Shown: positions 8,519 through 17,758, counted from the first letter of the stretch. The stretch: 64,000 nucleotides of DNA from Methylobacterium sp. J-078 (GCF_022829285.1 NZ_JAKSYI010000120.1:238239-302238), one strand, 5' to 3'. Notes: generated by a model not told the origin, from the sequence alone. Numbers and translations: made by a program.

Positions 8519-8818
8519 ATGACCGCGCGAGCCTGGAACCACATCGAGCCCGACCCGCAGAATCTGTTCGGTTTCATCGCGATCGACGAACACACCCACA
8601 AGGGGTGCGTCATCCAGGAGGCGACGGATCTCGGAGCGCGTCTCGTGATGATCGATGCCGATGCGGTTCCCGGCGACTTCATCCTGTACTCGTTCTCCTT
8701 CGAGAAGGCGCTGCCGTGCAAGGCCGTTTCGCGCAACGACGAGGTGATCACGGCCTGGTTCAACTGCGACGTCACCGATTCGGGATGCGAGCCGCCCGCC
8801 GGAGCACGGAATGGCTGA
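8519..8818 (+). CDS. Small PilZ-like protein
   Basis: 99 residues, ATG 8519 with ribosome site CGGAG about 10 nt upstream. The core GCVIQEATDLGARLVMIDAD, then VPGDFILYSF...PCKAVSRNDEVITAWF, has the beta-barrel pattern of short alphaproteobacterial PilZ proteins ('C.V.D.S..GARL......P..F.L......CRVVWR'). The N-terminal RxxxR c-di-GMP-binding signature is not evident, so nucleotide binding is doubtful. The stop overlaps the start of the next PilZ gene by 8 bp, so the two are translationally coupled. A GGDEF-EAL gene follows, which supports a c-di-GMP context. Confidence 0.6.
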   Translation: MTARAWNHIEPDPQNLFGFIAIDEHTHKGCVIQEATDLGARLVMIDADAVPGDFILYSFSFEKALPCKAVSRNDEVITAWFNCDVTDSGCEPPAGARNG

Positions 8819-9155
8819 GGATGCGGCGGAGGGCGCCTCCTCCCTCGCCGCCGGGACCTGGTCGGAGCGCTGCCACGCCGAGATCTCGGCAGCCTCCCGA
8901 ACCGGCGCCGGATTCGCGGAAAAACGCTCCAGCCCGCGCTACCCGGCCTCGAGTGCGGCGCTGATCCGGACGGAGTTCGGGAGTCCGGTCAGTTGCACCC
9001 TGGTGGACCGTTCCGAGGGGGGCGCCCGCCTGAAGGTCCTCAGCGTGCTCGGCATTCCAGAGACGTTCGTCCTGTGCGTGGGAGCCGAGCAGTTGCGGGC
9101 CCGCGTCGCCTGGCGGAGCCCGAGCGAGATCGGCGTGGCCTTCGTGGTCGAGTAG
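8811..9155 (+). CDS. PilZ-domain protein
   Basis: 114 residues. A PilZ barrel occupies roughly residues 38-114: EKRSSPRYPASSAALI, then CTLVDRSEGGARLKVLS and LRARVAWRSPSEIGVAF. The elements KRSSPRY (RxxxR-like) and DRSEGGARL (D/NxSxxG) are the two known c-di-GMP-contact motifs; DxSxxG is intact and RxxxR is partly altered. It overlaps the preceding PilZ-like gene by 8 bp and lies ~105 bp before the GGDEF-EAL gene on the same strand. A role as c-di-GMP effector for that enzyme is inferred from position. Confidence 0.8.
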   Translation: MAEDAAEGASSLAAGTWSERCHAEISAASRTGAGFAEKRSSPRYPASSAALIRTEFGSPVSCTLVDRSEGGARLKVLSVLGIPETFVLCVGAEQLRARVAWRSPSEIGVAFVVE

Positions 9156-9260
9156 GAGGGGAACCGCACGCGCTCGAGGGCTCGCGGCTGGCCGCGATCA
9201 TCTACGTCAACGAACCGTTACGATCTTCCCGGCTATGACCCGCCAGTGAAAGGTATGGCC

Positions 9261-11264
9261 ATGCCGAAGCTTCATCACGCAGCGAGCGTGCTCGACGGCG
9301 CGGATCGCGGTCTCGGCAAGCAAATTCGCCGGGATCAGCTGGAAGCCGTTCGATCCAGCGTCCTGAACGCAATCCCCATCAATATGCTTCTCGGCCTCAC
9401 GGCGACCCTGGTCGCTGTCCATACCGGTATGGGCATGCTCGGGGCGACCTGGTTCGCGGCCTCGACGAGCGTCAACTTCCTTCGCATCGCCCTTTGCCGC
9501 GCCCCCTGCCTCGGGCTGTCCCTGTCCGAGGGGATGCCACCGGAGATGGCGCAGGCGGCGGAACGGTCGATCGACGAGCACCTGCGTCTCGCCTGCATCA
9601 TCGCCTTCCTGTCCGGCTTGGTCTGGGCCTGCCTGCCCGTCCTCTGCGACGGCTATCGCTCGACCCATGCGATGTTCTACCTGACGGTGACCTGTGGCAT
9701 CACCGCGGGGGCGGTGACGCATGGGATCGCCTACGCCCGTATCCCAACCTGCTTCATCGTGCCCCCGCTGTTGTCCGTGGCGGGCTGCCTCGTCGCTCAG
9801 GGCGAGTTCGAGAGCCTGTGCCTGGCTGCGACGGTCCTGCTTTACCTATTCGCCCTCGTTCGAAGTGCGGCGAAGACGGAGCGCAGTTTTCGCGAATCGA
9901 GCGGACTGAAGCACGAGGCCCGCGCCCTGGCCCTGGCGAGCGAGCGGGCCCATGCCGGCGCCCAGGAACTGGCCGACCAGATGAGCCACCGGGCCATGCA
10001 CGATGGTCTCACGGGATTGCTCAACCGAGCCGGCTTCGAACGGAAGGCGGAGGCGATCGTCGGCGGCGACACCGAATGCTGCCTGCTGCTCCTGGACCTC
10101 GATGGATTCAAGTCGGTCAACGACCTCTACGGACACAAGCGCGGCGACGGGGTCTTGATCGAGGTGGCGCGGCGCATCGAGGATGTGCTGCCCCCAAACT
10201 GCCTGACGGCGCGTTTCGGCGGGGACGAATTCGCGATTCTCTATCCCCTGACGGGCGGAGCGGTCGCGCCCGCGGATCTGGCCCATCGCCTGATCCAGGC
10301 CGTGGCGGATCGCTTCGAGACGTTCGATGCCGGACGGCTCGGCCTGAGCATCGGCGTCTGCTCCCTGACGAGCACCACCCTGACCCAGATGCTGAGCTGC
10401 GCCGACGAGGCCCTCTACGTCGCCAAGGCGTCCGGTCGCAACCGCTACCACACCTTCGACGAGGCGCTGCGCGCGCGCGCCACGATCCGCCGCGACAGCA
10501 AGCGCGACCTGCCCCAGGCTCTCACGGACGGGAACCTGGAGGTGTGGTTCCAGCCGATCTACCGGCGGAGCGACCAGCGGGTCGCGTGCTTCGAGGCACT
10601 CCTGCGCTGGCGCCACCCCGCCCACGGCTGGATCGCGCCGCCCGAGATCCTGACGGCCGCTGCGCTGTCGGGCCTGACGGAATCCCTGTTGCGCTTCATC
10701 CTCGAACGGGCCTGCGACCTGATGGTCGCCCTGGCCCGGGAGGGCCGGGACGACGTGAGCGTGGCGCTGAACGTGTCGCCGCGCGAAATGGCGCAGATCC
10801 CGGTCGACGAGATCGTCCTCCAGCGCCTCCAGGCTCTCGGCCTTCCACCGCCTCGGCTCGAGATCGAGATCACCGAGGAGACGGCCCTCGACATCAAGGC
10901 CGTCCAGAGCAAGCTCGCCGCACTCACGGAAGCGGGCATCCGCATCGCCCTCGACGATTTCGGGACCGGCTACTCCTCGCTCGCGTCCCTGCGCCGCCTG
11001 GGGACACGGCGCGTCAAGATCGACCGCAGCCTGGTGACGGGCCTGAGCGAATCCGAGGATCAGCGCGGCATGATCCAGGCCGTCCTCAGCCTGGGCCGCG
11101 CCCTCGACCTCGAGGTGGTCGCAGAGGGCATCGAGAGCGAGGCCGACCTGCGGACCCTCACGGAGATGGGATGCCCGTTCCTGCAGGGCTATCACCTCGG
11201 CCGGCCGATGCCGGCGGCGGCGGCGCTGAATCTCCAGCCCAGGCTCGTTCTCGACGCGGCCTGA
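9261..11264 (+). CDS. Membrane-bound GGDEF-EAL c-di-GMP turnover protein
   Basis: 667 residues. The N-terminal ~210 residues contain about five hydrophobic helices and probably form a membrane sensor. A short coiled-coil linker follows, then GGDEF (motif RFGGDEFAILYP near residue 319, intact active site) and EAL (FEALLRWRHP near 444). EAL catalytic residues look complete: ALNVSP, EITEETAL, DDFGTGYSSL, VKIDRS, VVAEGIE and LQGYHLGRP. Both synthesis and hydrolysis are therefore possible. I chose ATG 9261 because AAGG at 9250-9253 is 7 nt upstream; in-frame GTG 9246 and ATG 9255 are alternatives. It follows two PilZ-like genes. Confidence 0.92.
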   Translation: MPKLHHAASVLDGADRGLGKQIRRDQLEAVRSSVLNAIPINMLLGLTATLVAVHTGMGMLGATWFAASTSVNFLRIALCRAPCLGLSLSEGMPPEMAQAAERSIDEHLRLACIIAFLSGLVWACLPVLCDGYRSTHAMFYLTVTCGITAGAVTHGIAYARIPTCFIVPPLLSVAGCLVAQGEFESLCLAATVLLYLFALVRSAAKTERSFRESSGLKHEARALALASERAHAGAQELADQMSHRAMHDGLTGLLNRAGFERKAEAIVGGDTECCLLLLDLDGFKSVNDLYGHKRGDGVLIEVARRIEDVLPPNCLTARFGGDEFAILYPLTGGAVAPADLAHRLIQAVADRFETFDAGRLGLSIGVCSLTSTTLTQMLSCADEALYVAKASGRNRYHTFDEALRARATIRRDSKRDLPQALTDGNLEVWFQPIYRRSDQRVACFEALLRWRHPAHGWIAPPEILTAAALSGLTESLLRFILERACDLMVALAREGRDDVSVALNVSPREMAQIPVDEIVLQRLQALGLPPPRLEIEITEETALDIKAVQSKLAALTEAGIRIALDDFGTGYSSLASLRRLGTRRVKIDRSLVTGLSESEDQRGMIQAVLSLGRALDLEVVAEGIESEADLRTLTEMGCPFLQGYHLGRPMPAAAALNLQPRLVLDAA

Positions 11265-11463
11265 TGCGAAGACGGTGGTGGGGCCAACCGACGCAAAGGC
11301 TCGTTACGTCGCTCCATGCCGAACGAGCCACCGCATTCGATCGAAACCATGCCTCCGATCGTGCTCCGCATTCTTGGCATACCAGAACTGCAAAGCTGTG
11401 GCTGGCGTCGCCCGGACGCTGGCGTAGAACCGAACTACGCTTTCCTCCCAAAGCGATCCTTGT

Positions 11464-11493
11464 CCCGCCCGGCTTCGGCCGCGGCGGGTTTTT
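11464..11493 (+). terminator. Rho-independent terminator, first of two near-identical copies
   Basis: CCCGCC..GGC-TTCG-GCC..GGCGGG forms a strong hairpin closed by a TTCG tetraloop and followed by TTTTT (11489-11493). It lies 200 nt past the GGDEF-EAL stop. It is preceded at 11375-11384 by TGGCATACCA, a 10-mer repeated before the second terminator. Confidence 0.8.
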
Positions 11494-11604
11494 GTTTCGA
11501 TCCGGCCGACCTGTCGCTCGGGAGGGGTATCGGGGCTTTCAATCCTGGCATACCACGTGAAAGAATACGTTCGTTCCTTCCCAGGAACAGTGACGCACAC
11601 CTTC

Positions 11605-11635
11605 ACCCGCCCGGCTTCGGCCGAGGCGGGTTTTT
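11605..11635 (+). terminator. Rho-independent terminator, second copy
   Basis: The hairpin ACCCGCC..GGC-TTCG-GCC..GGCGGGT runs into TTTTT (11631-11635), nearly the same as the copy 141 bp upstream. TGGCATACCA recurs at 11546-11555. The 11265-11738 interval holds no recognisable protein gene, so each terminator may end a short noncoding transcript. Confidence 0.8.
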
Positions 11636-11738
11636 CGTAGCTGCTGTCGGTCCAGCGTTCGGCCGAACGCCGCCGGCCTTTCGGGCCGATGGGATCGCGC
11701 TCAGGCCGGGAGCATCGCTCGCCGGCTCAAAGGGTTCG

Positions 11739-13073
11739 TTACAGGCGTGCCGTCTCGCGGCGGTTGAAACCCAGGGCGCACAGGGTCGCGACGGCGCCGG
11801 ACAGCAGGTATACGCCGACCCAGGACAAGCCGAACCGGCTCGACACGCTGAGCGCCACCAGTGGCGCGAAGCCAGCACCGATGAGCCAGGCCAGATCCGA
11901 GGTCAGCGCCGCACCGGTGTAGCGGTAGCGCGAACCGAGATTGGCGGTAACGGCGCCGGAGGTCTGCCCGTATGAGAGTCCCAGAAGGGCGAAACCGCCC
12001 AGGACGTAGATCGTCTGTCCGAGTTCGCTGTCGCCGAACACGATCGGGGCGATGATGCTGGCCACCGCGAACAGCAGGATCAGGGCCGCCGCGACGCCGA
12101 CCTGGGTGCGCCGGCCGATTCGGTCGGCCATCAGGCCGGAGACCACGATGGTGCCCGCCGCCAGGAACGCGCCCGCGCATTGCACCAGCAGGAACTCACC
12201 CGCGCTGCGCTTCGTGAACAGGTGAATCCAGCTGATCGGGAAGACGGTGACGAGGTGGAACAGAGCGAAGCTCGCCAGGGGCACCACCGCGCCGATCAGC
12301 ACGAAGCGGCCATGCGAGCGCAGCACTTCGAGGACCGGGGTCGGCTCGAGTTCCTGCATCTCCAGCATGCGGGAGAACTCCTCGGTGGCCACGAGGCGCA
12401 GGCGGGCGAACAGGGCGACCACGTTGATCGCGAAGGCCACGAAGAACGGGTAGCGCCAGCCCCAGTCGAGGAAGTCCTCGGTGGAGAGGTTGGCGAGGAA
12501 GAACGCGAACAGGGCGCTGGCGAGGATGAAGCCGACGGGGGCGCCGAGCTGCGGGATCATCGCGTACCAGCCACGCTGCTTCTCGGGCGCGTTGAGGGCC
12601 AGGAGCGATGCGAGGCCGTCCCAGGCGCCGCCGAGCGCGACACCCTGACCGATGCGGAAGGCCGCGAGCAGCCAGATCGCGGCGGCGCCGAGGTGGTTGT
12701 AGTTCGGCAGGAAGCTGATCGCCATGGTCGAGCCACCGAGCAGGAACAGCGCGATCGTCAGCTTGACGCCGCGTCCGTGCCGCCGGTCGATCTCCATGAA
12801 CAGGACGGAGCCGATCGGCCGGGCGACGAAGGCCAGCGCGAAGATCGCGAAGGCGTAGAGCGTTCCGGTCAGGGAATCGGCGAACGGGAAGAACACGCCG
12901 GGGAAGATCAGGACCGAGGCGATCCCGTAGACGAAGAAGTCGAAGTACTCGGCCGCCCGCCCGATCACCACGCCGATCGCGATCTCGCCCGGGGCGACGC
13001 GGTGGTCGCTGGAGACCTCGTGGGCGTCGCGCTCCAGCGACGACGAGGAAGGCACTGCGTATTCTGCGCTCAT
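11739..13073 (-). CDS. MFS transporter, metabolite:H+ symporter (MHS) type
   Basis: About 444 residues with 12 predicted membrane helices. The start GRAAEYFDFFVYGIASVLIF is the MHS-family signature of the first helix, and FVARPIGSVLFMEIDRRHGR is the cytoplasmic loop 2-3 motif. GLMADRIGRRTQVG marks the central loop 8-9. Relatives are proton symporters for small carboxylates or betaines (shikimate, proline/betaine, ketoglutarate); the substrate here is unknown. I chose ATG 13073 (MSAEYAVP); a TTG at 13124 would extend it. It is divergent from cyoA, with a 357-bp shared promoter region. Confidence 0.87.
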   Translation of the reverse strand: MSAEYAVPSSSSLERDAHEVSSDHRVAPGEIAIGVVIGRAAEYFDFFVYGIASVLIFPGVFFPFADSLTGTLYAFAIFALAFVARPIGSVLFMEIDRRHGRGVKLTIALFLLGGSTMAISFLPNYNHLGAAAIWLLAAFRIGQGVALGGAWDGLASLLALNAPEKQRGWYAMIPQLGAPVGFILASALFAFFLANLSTEDFLDWGWRYPFFVAFAINVVALFARLRLVATEEFSRMLEMQELEPTPVLEVLRSHGRFVLIGAVVPLASFALFHLVTVFPISWIHLFTKRSAGEFLLVQCAGAFLAAGTIVVSGLMADRIGRRTQVGVAAALILLFAVASIIAPIVFGDSELGQTIYVLGGFALLGLSYGQTSGAVTANLGSRYRYTGAALTSDLAWLIGAGFAPLVALSVSSRFGLSWVGVYLLSGAVATLCALGFNRRETARL

Positions 13074-13430
13074 CGAAGGAACCGTGCTCGCTGCATCCGT
13101 TCGGGGCCGAATCAGGCGCGGCAACCTCCGCGCAATGCCCCATTAGATCGTGAGGAACGCCTATGGCGCGCGATTCGTCTGCGGCAAAGCGCAGCGCGAC
13201 CGGGTCCCAGACGAACCACCTAACAGAATGCGGCGGCCCTAGCCTATAGCGAAATGGGACCCTTCCCGAAATGCAATCCCGACGCGCTATGATCACAGCG
13301 CTGTTCAGACGCGACGCATTTCGCTTGTCATTTTGATGCGATGCAGCGCAGTGAGACGCGGCGTCTCCCACCCGGGACCGATGGGACCGGGAGGGGAGGC
13401 GACCCCACCGAGATCGCGCCAGACGAGTCC
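13074..13430. other. Divergent intergenic region, MHS transporter / cyoA
   Basis: No gene is evident. The stretch 13205-13340 is less GC-rich than its surroundings and must contain both promoters. GATGCGATGCAGCGC near 13334 resembles repeated GATGC half-sites, but I could not match it confidently to a known FNR, ArcA or RegR operator. Confidence 0.35.
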
Positions 13431-14633
13431 ATGCCCGTCAAATTCCTTCGTAACCTCGTGCTCCTTCCGCTGTTCGGCCTGCTCTCGGGCTGCAACATGG
13501 TCCTGATGCAGCCCTCCGGCGACATCGCCGCCCGGCAGCGCGACCTGATCCTGGCCTCCACGGGCCTGATGCTCCTCATCATCATCCCGGTCATCGCCTT
13601 CACGCTCCTGTTCGCCTGGCGCTACCGCGCCGCCAACAAGGAGGCCGAATACGACCCGGACTGGCACCACTCGACGCAGCTCGAAGTGCTGATCTGGTCG
13701 GCCCCGCTGGTGATCGTCATCGCGCTCGGCGCGCTGACCTGGATCAGCACCCACACCCTAGATCCCTACCGCCCCCTGAGTCGCCTCGACGCCGAGCGTC
13801 CCTTGGCCGCGGGCGTGAAGCCCCTGACGGTCGAGGTCGTCGCACTCGATTGGAAATGGCTGTTCTTCTACCCAGATCAGGGCATCGCCACGGTCAACGA
13901 ATTGGCGGCGCCGGTCGACGTTCCGATCTCGTTCAAGATCACCTCCGCCACCGTCATGAACTCGTTCTTCATCCCCGCGCTGGCCGGGCAGATCTACGCC
14001 ATGGCCGGCATGGAGACGAAGCTGCACGCCGTGATCAACAAAGCCGGTATCTACGAGGGCCTCTCGGCCAATTACAGCGGCTCCGGCTTCTCGCGGATGA
14101 ACTTCAAATTCCACGGCCTCGACCAGGCCGGCTTCGACAGTTGGGTCGCCAAGGTGAAGGCCGAGGGTAAGCCCCTCAGCCGGCAATCGTACATCGAGCT
14201 CGAGAAGCCGAGCGAGCGCGAGCCGGTGCGGTACTTCTCCTCGGTGGAGGACGGCCTCTACGGCGCCGTTCTCAACATGTGCGTCATCCCCGGCAAGATG
14301 TGCATGAACGAGATGATGCACATCGACGCCATGGGCGGCGCCGGCAAGGAGAGCCACGGCAACCGCCAGCGCCTCGAATACGACAACCGCTACGCCGAGG
14401 AAGGCGTGGAGGCGCCGGCCGCCACGGTCGGCGGCTCGGGCCGCGAATCGCGCAGCCCCGAGCAGCCCGAGGGCATGAAGCCGAAAGCCAATACCCCCGC
14501 AGTGAAGCCGGGCTCGGCCCCGGAGCATTCGGGCCACGACCATGGCGGTCACCAGGGCCATGGTGGTCCGGCCGGCGACGGCAAGGACTCCAAGGGCTCC
14601 GATTCGATCGCGCCCGGCCAGCTGAACAGATAA
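13431..14633 (+). CDS. cyoA: Cytochrome bo3 ubiquinol oxidase subunit II
   Basis: About 400 residues. A lipoprotein signal ends in the lipobox LLSGC (Cys21), as in E. coli CyoA. Two membrane helices follow (LILASTGLMLLIIIPVIAFT and LIWSAPLVIVIALGALTWIS), then a periplasmic cupredoxin domain with WKWLFFYPDQGIATVNELA and MNSFFIPALAGQIYAM. The CuA-binding Cys/His set is absent, as expected for a quinol oxidase and not a cytochrome c oxidase. The C-terminal ~70 residues are an extension rich in His, Gly and Lys (HSGHDHGGHQGHGG) that might bind metal. It is the first gene of cyoABCD-surf1. Confidence 0.95.
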   Translation: MPVKFLRNLVLLPLFGLLSGCNMVLMQPSGDIAARQRDLILASTGLMLLIIIPVIAFTLLFAWRYRAANKEAEYDPDWHHSTQLEVLIWSAPLVIVIALGALTWISTHTLDPYRPLSRLDAERPLAAGVKPLTVEVVALDWKWLFFYPDQGIATVNELAAPVDVPISFKITSATVMNSFFIPALAGQIYAMAGMETKLHAVINKAGIYEGLSANYSGSGFSRMNFKFHGLDQAGFDSWVAKVKAEGKPLSRQSYIELEKPSEREPVRYFSSVEDGLYGAVLNMCVIPGKMCMNEMMHIDAMGGAGKESHGNRQRLEYDNRYAEEGVEAPAATVGGSGRESRSPEQPEGMKPKANTPAVKPGSAPEHSGHDHGGHQGHGGPAGDGKDSKGSDSIAPGQLNR

Positions 14634-14701
14634 CGCGGACGCTCACGCCGCCCGCGTCACAGACTCCTCTCACGAGCAAACTCCTCTCAAGAGCAGGCCC
14701 C

Positions 14702-16705
14702 ATGTTCTCCAATCCGGATCTCCAGAAGCTCCTGTTCGGGCGCCTGACGCTCGATGCCGTGCCGCTTCATGAGCCGATCCTCCTCGTCACCTTCGCGATG
14801 GTCGGTCTCGGCGGCGTCGCGGTGCTCGGCGCGCTCACCTATTTCCGCCTCTGGGGCACCCTCTGGCGTGACTGGTTCACCTCCGTCGATCACAAGAAGA
14901 TCGGCATCATGTACATCGTTCTGGCGCTGGTCATGCTGCTGCGGGGCTTTGCCGACGCGCTGATGATGCGCGCCCAGCAGGCCATGGCCTTCGGCGACGT
15001 CGAGGGCTACCTGCCGCCGCACCACTACGATCAGATCTTCACGGCGCATGGCGTGATCATGATCTTCTTCGTGGCGATGCCGCTGGTCACGGGCCTGATG
15101 AACTTCGTCGTGCCGCTCCAGATCGGGGCCCGCGACGTGGCCTTCCCGTTCCTCAACAACTTCAGCTTCTGGATGACGGTTTCGGGCGCCGTGACGGTGA
15201 TGGCCTCGCTGTTCGTGGGCGAGTTCGCCCGCACCGGCTGGCTCGCCTATCCGCCGCTTTCGGGACCCGCCATGAGCCCAGGCGTCGGCGTCGACTACTA
15301 CATCTGGGCCCTGCAGATCGCCGGCATCGGGACCCTGCTCTCGGGCATCAATCTCATCGCCACCATCGTGAAGATGCGGGCCCCGGGCATGACCATGATG
15401 AAGATGCCGGTCTTCACCTGGACCGCGCTCTGCACCAACATCCTCATCGTCGCCGCCTTCCCCATCCTCACGGCCGTTCTCGCGCTGCTGTCCCTCGACC
15501 GCTACGTCGGCACGCACTTCTTCTCGAACGACCTCGGCGGCAACCCGATGATGTACGTGAACCTCATCTGGATCTGGGGTCACCCGGAGGTCTACATCCT
15601 GATCCTGCCGGCCTTCGGCGTGTTCTCCGAGATCGTCTCGACCTTCTCCAGCAAGCGCCTCTTCGGCTACGCCTCAATGGTCTACGCCACCGTCGTGATC
15701 ACGATCCTGTCCTACCTCGTCTGGCTGCACCACTTCTTCACGATGGGCTCGGGCGCATCCGTGAACTCGTTCTTCGGCATCACGACGATGATCATCTCGA
15801 TCCCCACGGGCGCCAAGATCTTCAACTGGCTGTTCACCATGTACAAGGGCCGCATCCGCTTCGAGGTGCCGATGCTCTGGACGGTCGGCTTCATGGTGAC
15901 CTTCACCATCGGCGGCATGACCGGCGTGCTCCTCGCCGTGCCCCCGGCCGATTTCGTGCTGCACAACTCGCTCTTCCTGATCGCCCACTTCCACAACGTG
16001 ATCATCGGCGGCGTGCTGTTCGGCATGCTCGCCGGCATCACCTACTGGTTCCCCAAGGCCTTCGGCTTCAAGCTCGACGAGTTCTGGGGCAAGGTCTCGT
16101 TCTGGTTCTGGCTCTTCGGCTTCTGGTTCGCCTTCGCACCGCTCTACGTGCTCGGCCTGATGGGCGTGACCCGCCGCGTCCAGCACTTCGACGACCCGTC
16201 GCTCCAGATCTGGTTCGTGATCGCGGCCTTCGGCGCCCTGCTGATCCTGTGCGGCATCGCCTCGTTCGCGATGACCCTCGTGATCAGCTTCATCCGGCGC
16301 GACCAGCTGCGCGACACCACTGGCGACCCCTGGGGCGGCCGGACGCTGGAATGGGCGACCTCGTCGCCCCCGCCGGACTACAACTTCGCCTTCACGCCCG
16401 TGATCCACGACCACGACGCGTGGTGGGACATGAAGAAGCGCGGCTACAGCCGTCCGCTGACCGGGTTCAAGGCGATCCACATGCCGAAGAACACCGCCAC
16501 GGGCCTGATCCTCGGGATCCTGAGCATCATCTTCTCGTTCGCGATGATCTGGTACATCTGGTGGCTCGCCGCCTTCAGCTTCCTCGCGATTGCGGTGGTC
16601 TCCATCGGCCACACCTTCAACTACAACCGCGACTTCTACATCCCGGCCGACGAGGTCATCCGGACGGAAGGCCAGCGGACAGCCCTGATGGCGGAGCGCG
16701 TCTGA
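14702..16705 (+). CDS. cyoB: Cytochrome bo3 ubiquinol oxidase subunit I
   Basis: About 667 residues, the catalytic heme-copper subunit in the inner membrane. It oxidises ubiquinol, reduces O2 to water and pumps protons. Ligands seen: TAHGVIMIFF (low-spin heme His, ~115); WGHPEVYILILP (CuB His ~293 with the cross-linked Tyr); WLHHFF (CuB His pair, ~342-343); AHFHNVIIGG (high-spin heme and low-spin heme His, ~428/430). The N-terminal RDWFTSVDHKKIGIMYI matches the family. I chose ATG 14702 because it matches the CyoB N-terminus; the frame is open far upstream but overlaps cyoA. Confidence 0.97.
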   Translation: MFSNPDLQKLLFGRLTLDAVPLHEPILLVTFAMVGLGGVAVLGALTYFRLWGTLWRDWFTSVDHKKIGIMYIVLALVMLLRGFADALMMRAQQAMAFGDVEGYLPPHHYDQIFTAHGVIMIFFVAMPLVTGLMNFVVPLQIGARDVAFPFLNNFSFWMTVSGAVTVMASLFVGEFARTGWLAYPPLSGPAMSPGVGVDYYIWALQIAGIGTLLSGINLIATIVKMRAPGMTMMKMPVFTWTALCTNILIVAAFPILTAVLALLSLDRYVGTHFFSNDLGGNPMMYVNLIWIWGHPEVYILILPAFGVFSEIVSTFSSKRLFGYASMVYATVVITILSYLVWLHHFFTMGSGASVNSFFGITTMIISIPTGAKIFNWLFTMYKGRIRFEVPMLWTVGFMVTFTIGGMTGVLLAVPPADFVLHNSLFLIAHFHNVIIGGVLFGMLAGITYWFPKAFGFKLDEFWGKVSFWFWLFGFWFAFAPLYVLGLMGVTRRVQHFDDPSLQIWFVIAAFGALLILCGIASFAMTLVISFIRRDQLRDTTGDPWGGRTLEWATSSPPPDYNFAFTPVIHDHDAWWDMKKRGYSRPLTGFKAIHMPKNTATGLILGILSIIFSFAMIWYIWWLAAFSFLAIAVVSIGHTFNYNRDFYIPADEVIRTEGQRTALMAERV

Positions 16706-16709
16706 GACC

Positions 16710-17363
16710 ATGGCATCCCACTCCATCGCCATGAACGCCGTCGGAGCGGCCGGGAAGAACCCGGTCGACTCCACGGCCTTCTACGACGCCAAGGGCGAGC
16801 ATCACCCGGAAGGGAGCACGATGCTCGGCTTCTGGCTCTACCTGATGAGCGACTGCCTCATCTTCGCGGCCCTGTTCGCCACCTACGCGGTGGTGGGGCG
16901 CAACTACGCGGCCGGGCCGTCGCCTAAGGACCTGTTCGACCTGCCGCTGGTGGCGTTGAACACCTCGATGCTGCTCTTCTCCTCCATCACCTACGGCTTC
17001 GCGATGCTGGAGATGGAGCGGGGCTACCTCGCCCGCTGCCAGCTCTGGCTCGCCGTCACCGGCCTGTTCGGCATCGCCTTCGTGGGCCTGGAACTCTACG
17101 AGTTCCAGCACCTCATCCACGAGGGGGCGACGCCCCAGCGCAGTGCCTTCCTCTCCGCCTTCTTCACTCTGGTCGGCACCCACGGCCTGCACGTCACCCT
17201 CGGCATCGTCTGGCTGGTGACCCTGATGGTGCAGGTGCACCGGCGCGGGCTGGTGCCCGAGAACAAGCGCCGGCTCCTCTGCCTCAGCATGTTCTGGCAC
17301 TTCCTCGACGTGATCTGGATCGGCGTCTTCACCTTCGTGTACCTGATGGGAGTCCTGCAATGA
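16710..17363 (+). CDS. cyoC: Cytochrome bo3 ubiquinol oxidase subunit III
   Basis: 217 residues, five predicted membrane helices. GFWLYLMSDCLIFAALFATY opens the membrane domain, and GTHGLHVTLGIVWL plus FWHFLDVIWIGVFTFVYLMG close it, as in CyoC/CoxC proteins. It starts 4 bp after cyoB stops and its own stop overlaps the cyoD start (ATGA). The subunit stabilises the oxidase and is not catalytic. Confidence 0.96.
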   Translation: MASHSIAMNAVGAAGKNPVDSTAFYDAKGEHHPEGSTMLGFWLYLMSDCLIFAALFATYAVVGRNYAAGPSPKDLFDLPLVALNTSMLLFSSITYGFAMLEMERGYLARCQLWLAVTGLFGIAFVGLELYEFQHLIHEGATPQRSAFLSAFFTLVGTHGLHVTLGIVWLVTLMVQVHRRGLVPENKRRLLCLSMFWHFLDVIWIGVFTFVYLMGVLQ

Positions 17364-17758
17364 GCGCCGCGTCGAACGCAGGGCCCGCGTCCGGACACGA
17401 TGCGCACGCGCACGACGCGGCGCATGGCGACCACGGCGAGTCCCACGGCTCGTTCAAGGGCTACATGACGGGCTTCGTCCTGTCGGTGATCCTGACGGCG
17501 ATCCCGTTCATCCTGGTGATGGGCGACGTCCTGGGCAACGACCGCCTGACCGGCCTCGTGATCATGGGCTTCGCGGTGGTGCAGATCGTGGTCCACATGA
17601 TCTACTTCCTGCACATGAACACGAAGTCGGAGGGTGGCTGGACCATCCTGGCCCTGATCTTCACCCTGACCCTGGTGATCATCACCCTGACGGGCTCGCT
17701 CTGGGTCATGTACCACCTCAACACCAACATGATGCCGATGCACATGCACACGCGCTGA
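17360..17758 (+). CDS. cyoD: Cytochrome bo3 ubiquinol oxidase subunit IV
   Basis: 132 residues. A His/Asp/Ala-rich N-terminus (HDAHAHDAAHGDHGESHGS) is followed by three membrane helices, with the family motifs GYMTGFVLSVILTAIPF and VQIVVHMIYFLHMN. The ATG overlaps the cyoC stop and its own TGA overlaps the surf1 ATG, so the three genes are translationally coupled. Confidence 0.95.
   Translation: MSAASNAGPASGHDAHAHDAAHGDHGESHGSFKGYMTGFVLSVILTAIPFILVMGDVLGNDRLTGLVIMGFAVVQIVVHMIYFLHMNTKSEGGWTILALIFTLTLVIITLTGSLWVMYHLNTNMMPMHMHTR

Noticed and set aside
11375..11392. Possible sigma-54 promoter at TGGCATACCAGAACTGCA
   Set aside because: The GG and GC elements are 12 bases apart, not the required 10, so the spacing is wrong.
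9494..11560. A 688-codon open frame overlapping the GGDEF-EAL gene
   Set aside because: An out-of-frame shadow of a gene with complete catalytic motifs; its product has extreme Arg/Pro/Gly content.
13076..13100. Possible EcfG stress promoter (GGAAC...CGTT) on the plus strand
   Set aside because: The spacer is about 15 bases, shorter than the usual 16-18, and the nearest plus-strand gene is over 300 bp away.
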